Assembly (NCBI RefSeq): GCF_027943255.1
Contig: NC_072892.1
Coordinates: 23,707,792-23,771,791, forward strand
From: Anastrepha obliqua
Taxonomy: Eukaryota; Arthropoda; Insecta; Diptera; Tephritidae
Direction of reading: 5' to 3'
DNA: 64,000 nt
Shown: piece by piece, positions 23,881-33,950 of the stretch
Layout of the letters: the number at the start of each line of letters is the position of its first letter
How positions within the stretch are numbered: the stretch's first letter is position 1
Position numbers and translations under genes: made by a program
Notes under the pieces: generated by a model
What the model was told of the DNA's origin: nothing
The model's input: the letters and a program-made list of their open reading frames with translations, nothing else
Databases searched by the model: none

Positions 23881-24072
23881 TACAAGGCGGCGCAAAATTA
23901 ATCACCCTATCGGAAGATTTGTAATTTTTGCGCATTGCGTCAATGTACGTTAGTCATATCTGACACTTGTGAAGTAGACAGCCGCAGTATACAACCAAAA
24001 TAGTTTTTTTTTTATTTTGTAAAAAAGTCATTCGAAAACAAAATAGGATGCTTAATTTTGCGCCACCTTGTA
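23881..24072 (+). mobile_element. Main MITE family, full-length copy
   Basis: It starts TACAAGGCGGCGCAAAATTA and ends TTTTGCGCCACCTTGTA, giving perfect inverse termini with TA on both edges. Interior landmarks CTATCGGAAGATTTGTAA, CTGACACTTGTGAA and GCAGTATACAA are present. The GAGCGCGTAAAG segment is lost. Length 192 bp. Confidence 0.9.
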
Positions 24073-25499
24073 ATAATAACTATCACACAACTTAATTTAT
24101 GCTTAAAAGCTGCTATTCTGCCTAGAATTTCCAAGTTGAACACAACGCTTGTGCAAAATTTGTGCCTTATTTGTTGTCATCGCTGAACTGCAACTTGCGA
24201 TTGCTGCCACAATGAGCCAACTGCAACAACATACGCACGTACTATGTATGTGCATGGCGAGTTAAACTACAAAATAATAATTGCAATAACAACAAAGGCG
24301 CATCGAAAGTTGCAAAGAGTGCATTGGCAGCAACCGCTTCCATTTCCACTTCCATTTCCATATCTCCATCGCCGCCGCCTTCATCCCCACCGGTGCACCA
24401 CCGGTGGACAATCAAAGCTGCAAATACACACTCGTATAATACTTTAATGCTGGCTGACAGCGCAACATGCTCGTGCTCATGTGCAGTAGCAGTAACATAG
24501 ATGGTTTTTGCAGATACCCGGCGCATATTCGTGGCAAGACAAGTCAGTGGAATAGCAGATGCAACAGTTAACAACTCGATCGAGCTGGTGGCACGATGCG
24601 CAAAAATGTAAACAAAGCACAGTCAAGAGCAAAGGGGAGTTAAATGTCGAAAATAGTGCCGGTTTGTTGTTATTGCTATGGGTGCTGTTGCTGCTGCTGC
24701 CGCTGTTTGTTTTGCAAAAATTTAACCAAAACAAAGAAAGCAACAAAAGCCGTAAACAGAAATTGCATCGGTTGTTTGCCACAATACGGGCGACGGACGC
24801 CGCGTCAGAGTCAGTGTTGCAGTCAACGTTGACGTTGGCGTAGTTACGTCGTCGTCGGTTGTCGGTTGTCGGTCGTTGCTTTGTTTATTAGCGGATAGCT
24901 GTCGCTTCTTTGTTTTGTTATGTTAGTTGTTTTTGCTGCTGCTGCTGTTGCTTTTGCAACAGTTTATTCCATGACAACATTTAGCTTCTTCTTGTGTCTT
25001 TGTTTTTGTTGTTGTTTTTATGTGTGCATAAATGTGTGTTCTGTATAACATTTCGTTTTGATTTTCTTTGACTTTGGCCCATCACTGCCCATGTCACGAT
25101 TACGTGGCCGCTGTTTGTTGCATTTGCGGCATTTGTTGCGTTGGATGCAATTTTCGTCGTTATTTTCCTTATTTTGTGTGAGTGCATAGAACGATAGAGA
25201 CAATGATTTTGACGTGACAGTGATTTTCGTCTCGACACTTTGGTTTTTGCTATTATTGCCGCATACTAAGTGACTATTGGGAAGGAAGCAATTCGCGAAA
25301 CTAAGAAGAACTTCAGATTGCATATATTTTTTTGTTGCAAAAAACAATAAATAAAATCCATAATTAGTAGAGAAGAAACGAAGTCACAGAATGTAGTGCT
25401 AATCTCCACCACGATGTTCTGCGCAAAATTCAAAGTTCTTCCCGCATAGTGGATGAAAAAAGAGTAAGAGAGGAGGATAGTAGACTCGAAGTATTCATT
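24073..25499. other. Relatively GC-rich non-coding stretch
   Basis: The part 24.3-24.96 kb is richer in GC than most of the window, with CTG/CAG/GTCGTC-type trinucleotide clusters (GCTGTTGCTGCTGCTGCCGC near 24690). Open frames exist on both strands but are overlapping and repeat-driven. The composition resembles an untranslated exon or enhancer of a fly developmental gene, but I find no convincing start, splice pair or domain. Confidence 0.35.
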
Positions 25500-26010
25500 T
25501 ACATACACACGAGCAACGTTTGAAAAGTGCGTGCAACAATAAAATCTACTTAATAGTTTGGGGTAAACCTTCTTTACTTTTCGACATAGTCTCCATTTAC
25601 ACTTCGTCCAACTCTGTTCTAGTTTGTTGATACCTTCCAATAATAGAATTTGTCCAATTCTGAAAAATAGCCATGCGCCTCTGCAATCACCTTTTCGTTT
25701 GAATAAAATCCTTTTCCCACCAAACATCTCTTCAAATTGCGGAACAAATAGTAGTACGAGGCAGCTGAGTCTGGAGAATATTTGTAGGTAGGATGTGAAA
25801 CGAGTTGAAACCCTATTTTGCTGAGGTGCGAGCTGTTCCGTTGTCGTGATGGAAAAGGACTTTTTTGAAAATCCCTCGACTTCCTCTTTTTAAACGAATG
25901 CCAAAGGCGCTAAAGCAACACGCGTCTGGCGTACTTCTATTTGAGGTGCGAAATGAAGCGCTAAAATTTCTGCTGTAAACTGACAAAGAAAAAAAAACAG
26001 GCCTCATATA
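25500..26010 (-). pseudogene. Mariner transposase catalytic-domain relic
   Basis: Read on the minus strand, the segment carries KKVLFHHDNGTARTSAK with the mariner HHDN box; its catalytic Asp codon is at 25843-25845. After a small deletion follow GFQLVSHPTYKYSPDSAASY (the SPD Asp at 25769-25771) and YLFRNLKRCLVGK. The C-terminus is in a shifted frame, with LLLEGINKLEQSWTKC. This is the normal order of a DD34D mariner transposase, which cuts and pastes DNA at TA. Stops and frameshifts make it inactive. The distance between the two aspartates is reduced by deletion. It lies downstream, on the same strand, of the internally deleted copy B but outside that copy's TIRs, so it belongs to a separate insertion. 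Confidence 0.8.
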
Positions 26011-26176
26011 ACAACGGTAACATTCTAACTATTTTTTTCCAGTACTTCTAAGACACTTAGGGTTGGTTTCTCTCGTGGCCTTAAGCCTACAAAATTGGGC
26101 GCTTAAATTAAGTTTAACTCGGAAGCGGAGCTAAACTTGCAACGAAAAAGTTTGCAGCTAATGCATTAAGTAAATA

Positions 26177-26669
26177 TTAGGTTGAGGAAAAAGAAATCCA
26201 TTATTTTTGCGTAACATTTTTGTACAAATGGTTTAAAACTGTTTCATGGTCCATTTTTAGCTTTTGGGTGATGCCACAACTATTGAAATGCCGGTCAGTC
26301 TCGATTATTTCTTCTGATTTTTTTTTAACATCAAAAATGCCTGAACAGAATCGACGCCACCAAAATTGCACGTAATTAACTGTTAACGGCACAATAAACA
26401 CCATCCACAAATTTCAGTGCCTGGCTTGTATTTTCGCCTTTATCAAAGAAAAACTGTAAAGTGCACCGAATTTTCTCTTTGTTGACTTCCATTTTTGACA
26501 CCCTGTAACTCACAATTGAACAAACAAAAAAGAGTAAAAGAATTTTTAGTGTGAAATGTCACCTTGTCAACGCGCATAAACTTTAAATTGATTATTCGAT
26601 ACCTAACGAGATATCCATCACTACAGCCATCTACCGAGAAAATAATATATTTGTTTTCCCCCAAACTAA
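26177..26669 (-). mobile_element. Internally deleted mariner element, copy B
   Basis: The termini TTAGGTTGAGGAAAAAGAAA (26177) and the inverse of TTAGTTTGGGGGAAAACAAA (ending 26669) form imperfect TIRs of about 28 bp. TA lies immediately outside each end (26175-26176 and 26670-26671). On the minus strand the N-terminal transposase remnant includes YVQFWWRRFCSGIFDVKK, IIETDRH and KLKMDHETVLNHLYKN, which is the mariner helix-turn-helix region. The reading frame then runs straight into the 3' TIR, so the catalytic domain is missing. At 493 bp against about 1.3 kb for a full mariner, this is a classic deletion derivative. Copy A (23.4 kb) shares the same structure. Confidence 0.85.
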
Positions 26670-26671
26670 TA

Positions 26672-27521
26672 TTAGCTATTAAGAGGGCAACATCCCATTA
26701 AAATGCCAACGATGACGCATACTCAAGCGATGCAATTTCAAGCGAAAACAACAATAGAACAACAACAACAGAACGCATTATTAAAGCAACTGAAAAAATT
26801 AATTTGCCATTTACCAAGAACTGGGACAATGCCACTTCTCGGTAGCTGGACGAGCATATGTACGTGTGCATGTATGTATATGTACACCAACATAAACAAG
26901 CAACGCTAACGCCCATACACACGAGTGCTCGTGGATCGTACTGTAAATTATGGCTTGTATCCACCACCAATGTGCGCTGCGACGATTAATTTATCATTTA
27001 ATCTCGAGTTTGAGCTGGCCTCTGCTCGCCGCAATATTTACGTTGATCTTAGCATTGAGATACAAGGTGATCGACCGTGATCAACCACAGGAGATTGAAG
27101 AAGAAGCGGACATCATCCTTGCCCTACTCAACACTTGATTTTTCATTAAGTTGGCTGGAGCTCATAAGCATCATAGACTTGATGGTTGCGAGAGTCCTCT
27201 CATTACGAAAGTGTTGCCAAAAGAGGAAGCATGCACGAAGCAAATGAGAGCAAAATCGCTCAAAATAATCACAGAGTGGCACCACTAAGTGCACATTTGA
27301 AACACTACAGAGCGTATTTGTAGAGAAAATCGAGTAGGATGACTAAGTGAACATTCCAAATTGTGCGTCTGTGATCCGTGCTTGCTTCATAAAAATGCAC
27401 CATCATGCACATGACCAACAACAGTTTGTTTTTGTTTGCAAAAAACTGCAGCAACATTGAGTTGGCGCGCTGTTTACGAGCGAACGCAAGCCATTGTACT
27501 CTGAACGCCAATAAAAGCGGC
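26672..27521. other. Non-coding stretch, no gene seen
   Basis: It holds CAACAA-rich sequence near 26750 and an open frame at 26950-27138 (+) of 62 codons with no recognised domain. Nothing else assigned. Confidence 0.45.
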
Positions 27522-27870
27522 TGCAGAGGCAGCCGTTGTAGCTGAATTGTTTGTGCGTAACTACCATTCGGTAGAGAAGGGGTTCGAGGCCGACTGAAGG
27601 CATAAAACACCATGAATGACATGAAAACGTTTTTTTGTCGAATTGCGAATCGCCCCTCGGCGGGCAATGTCAAACCTCTGAGTATATTTCAGCTATAAAG
27701 AAGTTCTTCTTAAAAAAACATCTACTGTTCGGATACGGTATAAAAATGTAGGTTCGCTCCATTTTATGAAACAACATCAAGACACACACCACAGATTGTT
27801 AGGGAAGCTCGATTAGATAGGCAACGGAGGATATACTCCAATTTTATACATACATACATTTACATATGAG
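27522..27870 (+). mobile_element. tRNA-derived SINE, near full length
   Basis: The 5' part resembles a tRNA promoter. A box-A-like TAGCTGAATTG (27539-27549) is followed by a perfect box B, GGTTCGAGGCC (27581-27591), at a normal Pol III spacing. The body has CGCCCCTCGGCGGGCAATG, AAACCTCTGAGTATATTTC, then AACAACATCAAGACACACAC and CACAG. The end is a TATACATACATACATT-like tail. This body order matches an abundant SINE/LINE-tail repeat I remember from higher flies. It would be transcribed by RNA polymerase III and moved by a partner LINE. A second, 5'-truncated copy lies at 50.85 kb. Open frames on the opposite strand across it are incidental. Confidence 0.75.
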
Positions 27871-27953
27871 AAGGTTACTAGGGAAAATTTTAAGAAAAAT
27901 ACATGGATTAGTAAATTAAATGACTTAACTCATGCGGAGGACTAGTGAGAATT

Positions 27954-28217
27954 GTTAAGTTACAAAGGATTAGATGGCCAGGACATATTTTAATAGAATG
28001 CAAGAGAGATTACACGAGTCGAAGGTGAGAAGCGTACGAAGTCAAGGAAGAGCCACACTAAGGTGGAAAACCGATAACAGAAGACCTTTTAAAAATGGCA
28101 TGCAGAAATTGTTAGCAAAAACAGCACGTCAGGACGTCAAGAACGGCGAAAAGTCGTCTTGCAGGCCAAGGCGCACAAGGAGTTGTAGCACGTAATCGCT
28201 TAATGATAATGATGATG
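27954..28217 (+). pseudogene. RTE/CR1-like LINE 3' relic
   Basis: The frame from 27954 gives VKLQRIRWPGHILIEC, the R-x-R-W-x-GH motif found after the RT domain in RTE/CR1-type LINEs. After frameshifts, TEDLLKMACRNC and VLQAKAHKELstop (stop at 28186-28188) follow, which is the usual C-terminal ending of that group. The tail CTTAATGATAATGATGATG is an RTE-like trinucleotide tail. The C-terminus is different from that at 14.4 kb, so this is a separate family of the same clade. Confidence 0.65.
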
Positions 28218-29921
28218 TATGCCTTCATGTATGAAATATGTCTAATTTCCAATGATGCTGCTGCATAGATTCGGCTGAATTCGAGCAATGGGTTTACAAA
28301 CTGGGCCACAGCCTGTCTGTAGCGATCCATCCTTATTAGAAAACCCTATACAAACATTAAATACATACACCGCAAAGACAAAACTAATAAAGATGAATGC
28401 AGTTTTTGAGTTGCAGCGGTTTGGCTTAACATCGCCTCAATGATGAGTCTTCTCGGCACTCGATTTTCTTGCATTTAACTTAGCTCGGTGTGTTTTTGAC
28501 CGGTCATTTGATTTTTACTCTAAGCATTTTATGTTACTTTTATTGCTTTCGTTTTTGTTTTTGCACATACACAGCTCGTTCAGCAAGCGGTTGTGCACAA
28601 TTCGTGGCCGATTTCAATGCATATACAGTCATGCAGTTCGTCGCTCTCTTTGGCTGATCGGTTGGTTGTGGTAAGTAAACAAAAAAAAAAAGAAAAGAAG
28701 AAAAATAAAGAAGGAGTCATCTTCAGCTTAAAATTTTTTTTTTTTTGTTTTTCTATATTCACTGCCCCTTTAGTTCTGTAATTTGTATAGCAGCACTGAC
28801 CACGTCAACGTAGGAGAAATGGTTATGTTTTTGTATCATCGAGGTTGCTGGGAGTGCTTTGGGGATGAGTAAGAACGTAAATTTTTTAAATGAAATCGTA
28901 ATACCTGAGCCTCTTCGCGTCTATTTGTGGAAGAAGAAGTATCATCAAAAGTTTTTATTCTCAATTTTGCCACTGTGGGAGGGAAAGCAGTAGAAATATA
29001 AATTCGAGCTCGAAAGCGATAGAGGAAACATTTTGCCTAATAATAAGATTATGTTTTAAAGGCCTAAAACTATTAATTTTTCGCAATACCTCACTGATGG
29101 AATACAAAAGCACTTTTTATAAAATACCAAGTTGTAAATTAATTGGTCTCATACACCTTCTTTCTATGCCTGGATTATGGTAAGCTCAATAGCCTAAATA
29201 ATCTTGAAACCAAAAGATTTATGTGTTAATAGGGTAAGTGTTTTTGGTGTGATCTCTTTCCTTGATTTTGGTATTAGCTTTTTTTCATTATAGAGAGAAA
29301 CAAATTCTTTTCAACACTTTTGCAAGTCATCCGCGAAAATGTGCACTATTATTTTCTTCGAACACAGACAGATTTCGTTCCGCGAATTAACGAATATCAA
29401 CGTCTGTTGCTGCTGCTATTGTGTAAAAAGCGTAGGCCCGACGCGCGCTCTAGAGCTGATCAGGGTACGCTCTCAGTTCCTTCTCAGTCGGGTACTGCAT
29501 ATAAAAAGTATCTATTAGGTAAGAAACAATGTGTCCATATTCATGCTATCTGTAACAGTCAAGCTTCGGCTCGGGGACGAAGTGAAAAATTGTTGCTGGC
29601 ATCATGTTGCGCGGTAATTTCACGGCGTGAACTGCTTACTACTTTGCCGTGATATACATACGAAATTTCAGGCATATTTCACGGCAATGCAATTTGTAGG
29701 ACTTTCGACAGCCATTTCACGTGAAACGCCAACTTAGTAATATGCTTTAGAGAAAAACTCTGCTTGCATTTTAAATTCTAAGACAATTATGATCTCGGAA
29801 GCACAGGTTCTATCAGATTTCGAACTACTGAAATACCTCCTAAATATACGATATTACCCTTTCTGTTTCAGGGGATTCAGAGTAAAACTATGCAGCTTTA
29901 CAGTTTTCAGAATTTTCTAAT
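28218..29921. other. Non-coding stretch, no gene seen
   Basis: Poly-A and poly-T runs face each other at 28680-28755. An open frame at 29320-29652 (+) of 110 codons has no recognised domain. A cluster of TTTCACGGC/GCCGTGA motifs and the palindrome TTTCACGTGAAA (29715-29726, an E-box core CACGTG) lie at 29.61-29.73 kb. Confidence 0.45.
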
Positions 29922-30588
29922 ACGGGGTTAGGGGTGGTCAGAGGGCCGAAAAATAATGATTTTCAATACTTTTTTTTTTGGTAGTCAATTGCTTTATTTT
30001 ACAAAAAAAAAACATAGCATTAATACATATAATGTTTCGACTATTAGTTTTATTAATAGATAATCTTAACCTGATCGAAGCTTGTTTTTTACTTTTTCCA
30101 AATTAACTATATGGTGGCCTCAGGAAATATTTTTCAGATTTTCGAGAAAAAACCGACAAGTAATTGTTAAAAAAAAATCGAAAATTTCGAAAAAAAAACC
30201 TTCGACAATTAATTCTTAAAAAAAAATCGAAATTTTTGAAAAAAAATTCATGCGATCAGGCATGATTTTTTTATGTTTTTCAAAATCAGTATAAATTTTA
30301 TTGAAGTCCACCGAGTGGTTTTTAAGTTACAGTGATCACTAGTTTAAATAACTTACGTTTTGAGAAAAACGCATTTTAAGTTTTGCTATCGTCGGTTACT
30401 TGCAGCTACTTGCTCTCGAACGCTCCGGAGTACCCGAGCGCCCATTGTTAATTGTTGAATAACTCGAAAAGTATTTGTCGGATTGACTTCAAATTTTTAC
30501 ACAATATTTTTTTAGATATTATACGTACTTTAAGAAGATGTAAAAAAAAATTCAATTTTTTGAAAATTCTGACTACCTCTAACCCCTT
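29922..30588 (-). mobile_element. TIR element, AGGGGTTAG family, copy 1
   Basis: The left end ACGGGGTTAGGGGTGGTCAG is the imperfect inverse (17 of 20) of the right end CTGACTACCTCTAACCCCTT. TA flanks both sides. The 667-bp interior is AT-rich and non-coding. A second copy in the opposite orientation is at 55.97-56.69 kb and shares landmarks such as GAACGCTCCGGAG, TTTTTCTCAAAA-type blocks and AATAACTCGAAAAGTA. This copy contains a tandem duplication of about 50 bp at 30140-30250 that the other lacks. The transposase family is unknown. Confidence 0.75.
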
Positions 30589-32194
30589 ACGTCATTATAA
30601 AAAAAACAAGCATCTATGGTAAAGGTTGAGAAAAACGGCTTCACTAAGTAAAAGTAGAGACATATTTTCTTCTAATGAGATACTGTTAGTAGATCTCGCC
30701 ATGAATTTTGCTACACAGCATAAAAGAAGAGCTTCTTGTGATAATTTCTGCATACTTATCTAAATTCATGTTTGTTTTTGACTATGACATTATCGAAGTA
30801 AGCGATATTTACCAAATTCCTAGTCTCAATACATATGCCCTTCTCATGCCATGCCACAACTTCAAAGAGTCAGTGAGTCGGCATTAGTAAAATGAGCGAT
30901 TTTCAAAATGGAATATATCTCAGAAATTACTTGACACAACTTTTTCAATTTCCACTGGTGATTAGAATAATTACGTGCATTTACATACCAAACCTCATAC
31001 CTTTATGTGAAATCAAAACGAAGTGATGATACTGACGAAAGCACGCCGAAACGCTTCGTGTAAATGCATATACATACGTACACTCGTATGTTCTTGGCCT
31101 GCCGTACTTGGCTGTGTCGTGCGTCTTGATTTTTAATGTGCAGGGATTTTTTACAACCCAGTTTGATCTTCACGCAATGGTATTAATGACCGGCCTCGAC
31201 CCCAGCTCGGCTTATTGGCATCAGCAAAACAAAAACAAAAAAAAAAATAAAAATGCTGAAAAATGGTCTGCTTGCTTTATGGCAGTTCTTTGTTCGTCTT
31301 TGACGATGCACAGAGAAAAAGAAGTGATCGTAAAATTAGAAGAACAAAACAAAAACATGTAAACTTTAAGGTATGAGAAATAAATGAGAGGAGCGCTAGA
31401 ATTCCGGATAATACGAATGCGCAGGGAACATATGGTAAGAATACATATATATGGCTGGACGCAAAGAAGTGTCACGTATGCCTATGTATGTGTATAAATA
31501 TGTGTATGCATGTATGGGTAGGTGAATAATAACGCATTACTGGAGATGTTGAAAAAATATGAATGCGTACGATTTTTTATTTCAAAATTTGTATTGTTTA
31601 CAAAGCTATGCAAGTATGTACGCATGTATTTCACTTCGAAATGCCAGCAACGGTCTCAATGTGTACAGACAAATGGTTTTTTTATTTGTGTCGTTGATTC
31701 TTATTCTTCAACCGCAGCAGTAGTGGGCGTCGGTGTATCTGGAGTGCTTTGACTCTTCTCTTCGTGATTCACGTTCCTTCAGTTCTTTCTTTTGGCATGC
31801 AACTCTTTTAGTTACTGTTGTTGTAGGCGATTAAAAATTCGTAACTCTGAACTCTGTTTATGAAGGAGCGCCGTCGACTTGGAGCGAATGCCTGCTTTTT
31901 TGCGGTTGATGAAGGTAGGTAGCGGTTTCGGCGACAATGCGTGACGCATTCATCGGCATCCATATGCGAGGCAAGTGGCAATGCATTTATTGGGGAATAC
32001 ACTACCGTTATACAACAGTATACTCCAATCGTACACACACACTTATGCACACACATATACGGATTTTTAATACTGTGTATGGACCTCGACCTTAGTTAGA
32101 TTAATTATGACTTCTTCGCGAGCAAGCGATCAGTCTATTGACTTTATGTTTCTTCGCATTGAGTTGCGATGTGTTAGCGACATGCATACATACT
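30589..32194. other. Non-coding stretch, no gene seen
   Basis: An open frame at 31108-31362 (+) passes through an A-rich run and is mirrored on the other strand. I find no domain, RNA gene or named repeat. Confidence 0.5.
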
Positions 32195-32389
32195 TACAAG
32201 GTGACGCAAAATTAATAATCAGTTTGTTTTTGAGAAATTTTTTGCTAAATAAAGAAAATTGATTTTAAGTGATGGCAAATTTTATTTTGATCTCTACGCA
32301 CTCCATTGCTTGCCTGTTTGTTGTATACTGCAGCTGTCTCATTTAGCAAAAATTATAAATCTACTGGGTGATTAATTTTGCGCCACCTG
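32195..32389 (-). mobile_element. Main MITE family, full-length minus copy
   Basis: Both termini are present: TACAAGGTGACGCAAAATTA at 32195, and GATTAATTTTGCGCCACCTG at the right. The interior reads in the reverse orientation: CTCCATTGCTTGCCTGTTTG on plus is the inverse of the family's CAAACAGACAAGCAATGGAG, and the box after the right terminus is AAAATTATAAATCT. Length about 195 bp. Confidence 0.85.
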
Positions 32390-33109
32390 TTGGTTATCAA
32401 CACTTCATATATCATTAGTAAACAGTCGACAAGGACGATTGCCCATCGACTTTAATGGTTGCCCACAGCATTAAAAAGGCGGTGCCTAACATTGACAATG
32501 CGCTCGTATGCGCTCTTTGTTAAATAAATTCTATTATTACGAATTTTATTTTATTTTGAATTTTATTAATTAATTGATTTATTATTATGAATTTTATTAA
32601 GATGGAGGAATAATTTTTTTTAATTTTTATTTTTATCCGGAAAATCGATACGGCGGTACGAGAGTTTCAAATTGAACTCCGTTCAATCCCTACCCTTAAT
32701 ATAAAACTTTTGCATATGGGAACACACAAAAATGTCTATAAATATAAATGTTATGACTTACATACTCGTACATATGTACATGAATAATGGGTCAGAATTT
32801 GATGTTTTTTTATTTGACTTACCTGAAAAGAAAGGAAAAGAATGAAATTATTCACTTATTTCGTATAATATTATATTAAATGTTTATAATTGAAATAGAA
32901 TTTTTATTATTATACTTAAGAATTGCATAAAGTATATGTACATACATACATACATACATCAATGGTCATTAAAATAGGTACGCTGCCTTTATCTACCGTT
33001 TTTCTTGTGCCTCTCGGAAAAATGTAAAGCTATTTATTATTGATATTTCCCTTTTTTTATAAATAGCGTCACTCTTTCATTGTGAATTTAAAAGACCTGT
33101 TATATTTCC
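32390..33109. other. AT-rich non-coding stretch
   Basis: It contains a (CATA)n microsatellite at 32939-32960 and an AT-rich TTTATTAATTAATTG-type run at 32.52-32.64 kb. I see no gene. Confidence 0.55.
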
Positions 33110-33298
33110 CATTTGGGGAAAAAGAAATTCATTGCTTTTGCATAAAATTTATTCGCAAATTGTTTACAACTGTTTTATGGTCGATCTTTGGCTTCTGGTC
33201 GATGTTACGAGTACTGACATTCCGGTTAACTTCGATTATTTCTGTGATTTTATCGATATTTTCTTTAACATCAAAAATACCTGAACGGAATCGACGAA
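33110..33298 (-). mobile_element. Mariner element fragment, copy C
   Basis: The start (TTTGGGGAAAAAGAAATTCA) and the following TTTACAACTGTTTTATGGTC and TTTTCTTTAACATCAAAAAT match copies A and B closely. The minus strand encodes FRSGIFDVKENIDKITEIIE and KPKIDHKTVVNNL, the mariner N-terminal helix-turn-helix region. This copy is cut at about 33298, where a non-LTR fragment begins, so the retroelement probably inserted into or replaced its 5' part. Confidence 0.75.
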
Positions 33299-33309
33299 GG
33301 GAGAGTATT

Positions 33310-33950
33310 GAGATCCCATGACTAACTGCGGTCTGCTCCTGGAAAGATGGGCTTCGCGCCAACTCAGCGAGCGTTGAGCAAGTACGAGTACACAAACTTG
33401 TAAGGTTACGAGATCCTTCTGGCCACGTGTGGATCGGGGACGCTCGTGCGAGCTTCTGAGGTTGACAAAATATCAGCTCTCGAATCTCGTGGGTTTTTTT
33501 CACAGTACACTACGCGCAAGGAATGCGTGCTGTGAGACTTGGAGTTCTTTTTGCGTTGGATGTATGGAGGATGAGATGGAATCATCTCAGCACCCTCTCC
33601 TTAGCTGCCCTGCTCTGGCGGGGTTAAGATCCAGGCATCTTTGGGCTTACTTCTTTGCTACGCCTGCTGATATAGCTGGCGTTGACATTAAAAATCTGAT
33701 GAATTTCATCAGCAGCACAAAGGTGTTGACGCAAATGTAGTACAGTCATCGTTCATAGTACACACACTCTAAACCACCCTCTTAATCATCTCTCCACCAC
33801 CTCACCCCGCCCTCTCCTTTCTTCCCACTGGTTTTCTCTTTCACCTCATCTTCTTCATAATGGTATCACAAAGGACGAATCGGTTTATCTTCGTCCAAGT
33901 GCTCATTCCTTGGGCAACCATTCCGACCTCACCTAACCCCAAACTAATAT
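33310..33950 (+). pseudogene. RNase H-type non-LTR element 3' relic
   Basis: The frame from 33429 carries CELLRLTKYQLSNLVGF, then a knuckle CVGCMEDEMESSQHPLLSC (C-x2-C-x9-H-x4-C), PALAGLRSRHLWAYFFATP and ADIAGVDIKNLMNFISSTK, ending at TAG 33738. This is the zinc-knuckle tail after the RNase H domain in I/LOA/R1-like LINEs. A C/T-rich 3' UTR (about 33770-33850) and an ACCTCACCTAACCCC end follow. The same family appears at 53.2 kb. No RT catalytic box is present, so this is a 5'-truncated dead copy. The exact clade is uncertain. Confidence 0.7.

Noticed and set aside
24242..24843. Overlapping frames with Met-Glu or Cys/Leu runs
   Set aside because: Produced by trinucleotide repeats on both strands; no consistent coding frame or splice structure.
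25266..25727. 153-codon minus frame as an intact gene
   Set aside because: Only its N-terminal part matches the mariner C-terminus, and that in a shifted frame; it is kept as part of the transposase pseudogene.
27522..27600. A functional tRNA gene
   Set aside because: Box B is present but the rest does not fold into a cloverleaf with paired acceptor ends; the downstream body shows a SINE.
27305..27673. 122-codon open frame on minus
   Set aside because: Lies largely antisense to the tRNA-derived SINE, so the frame is incidental.
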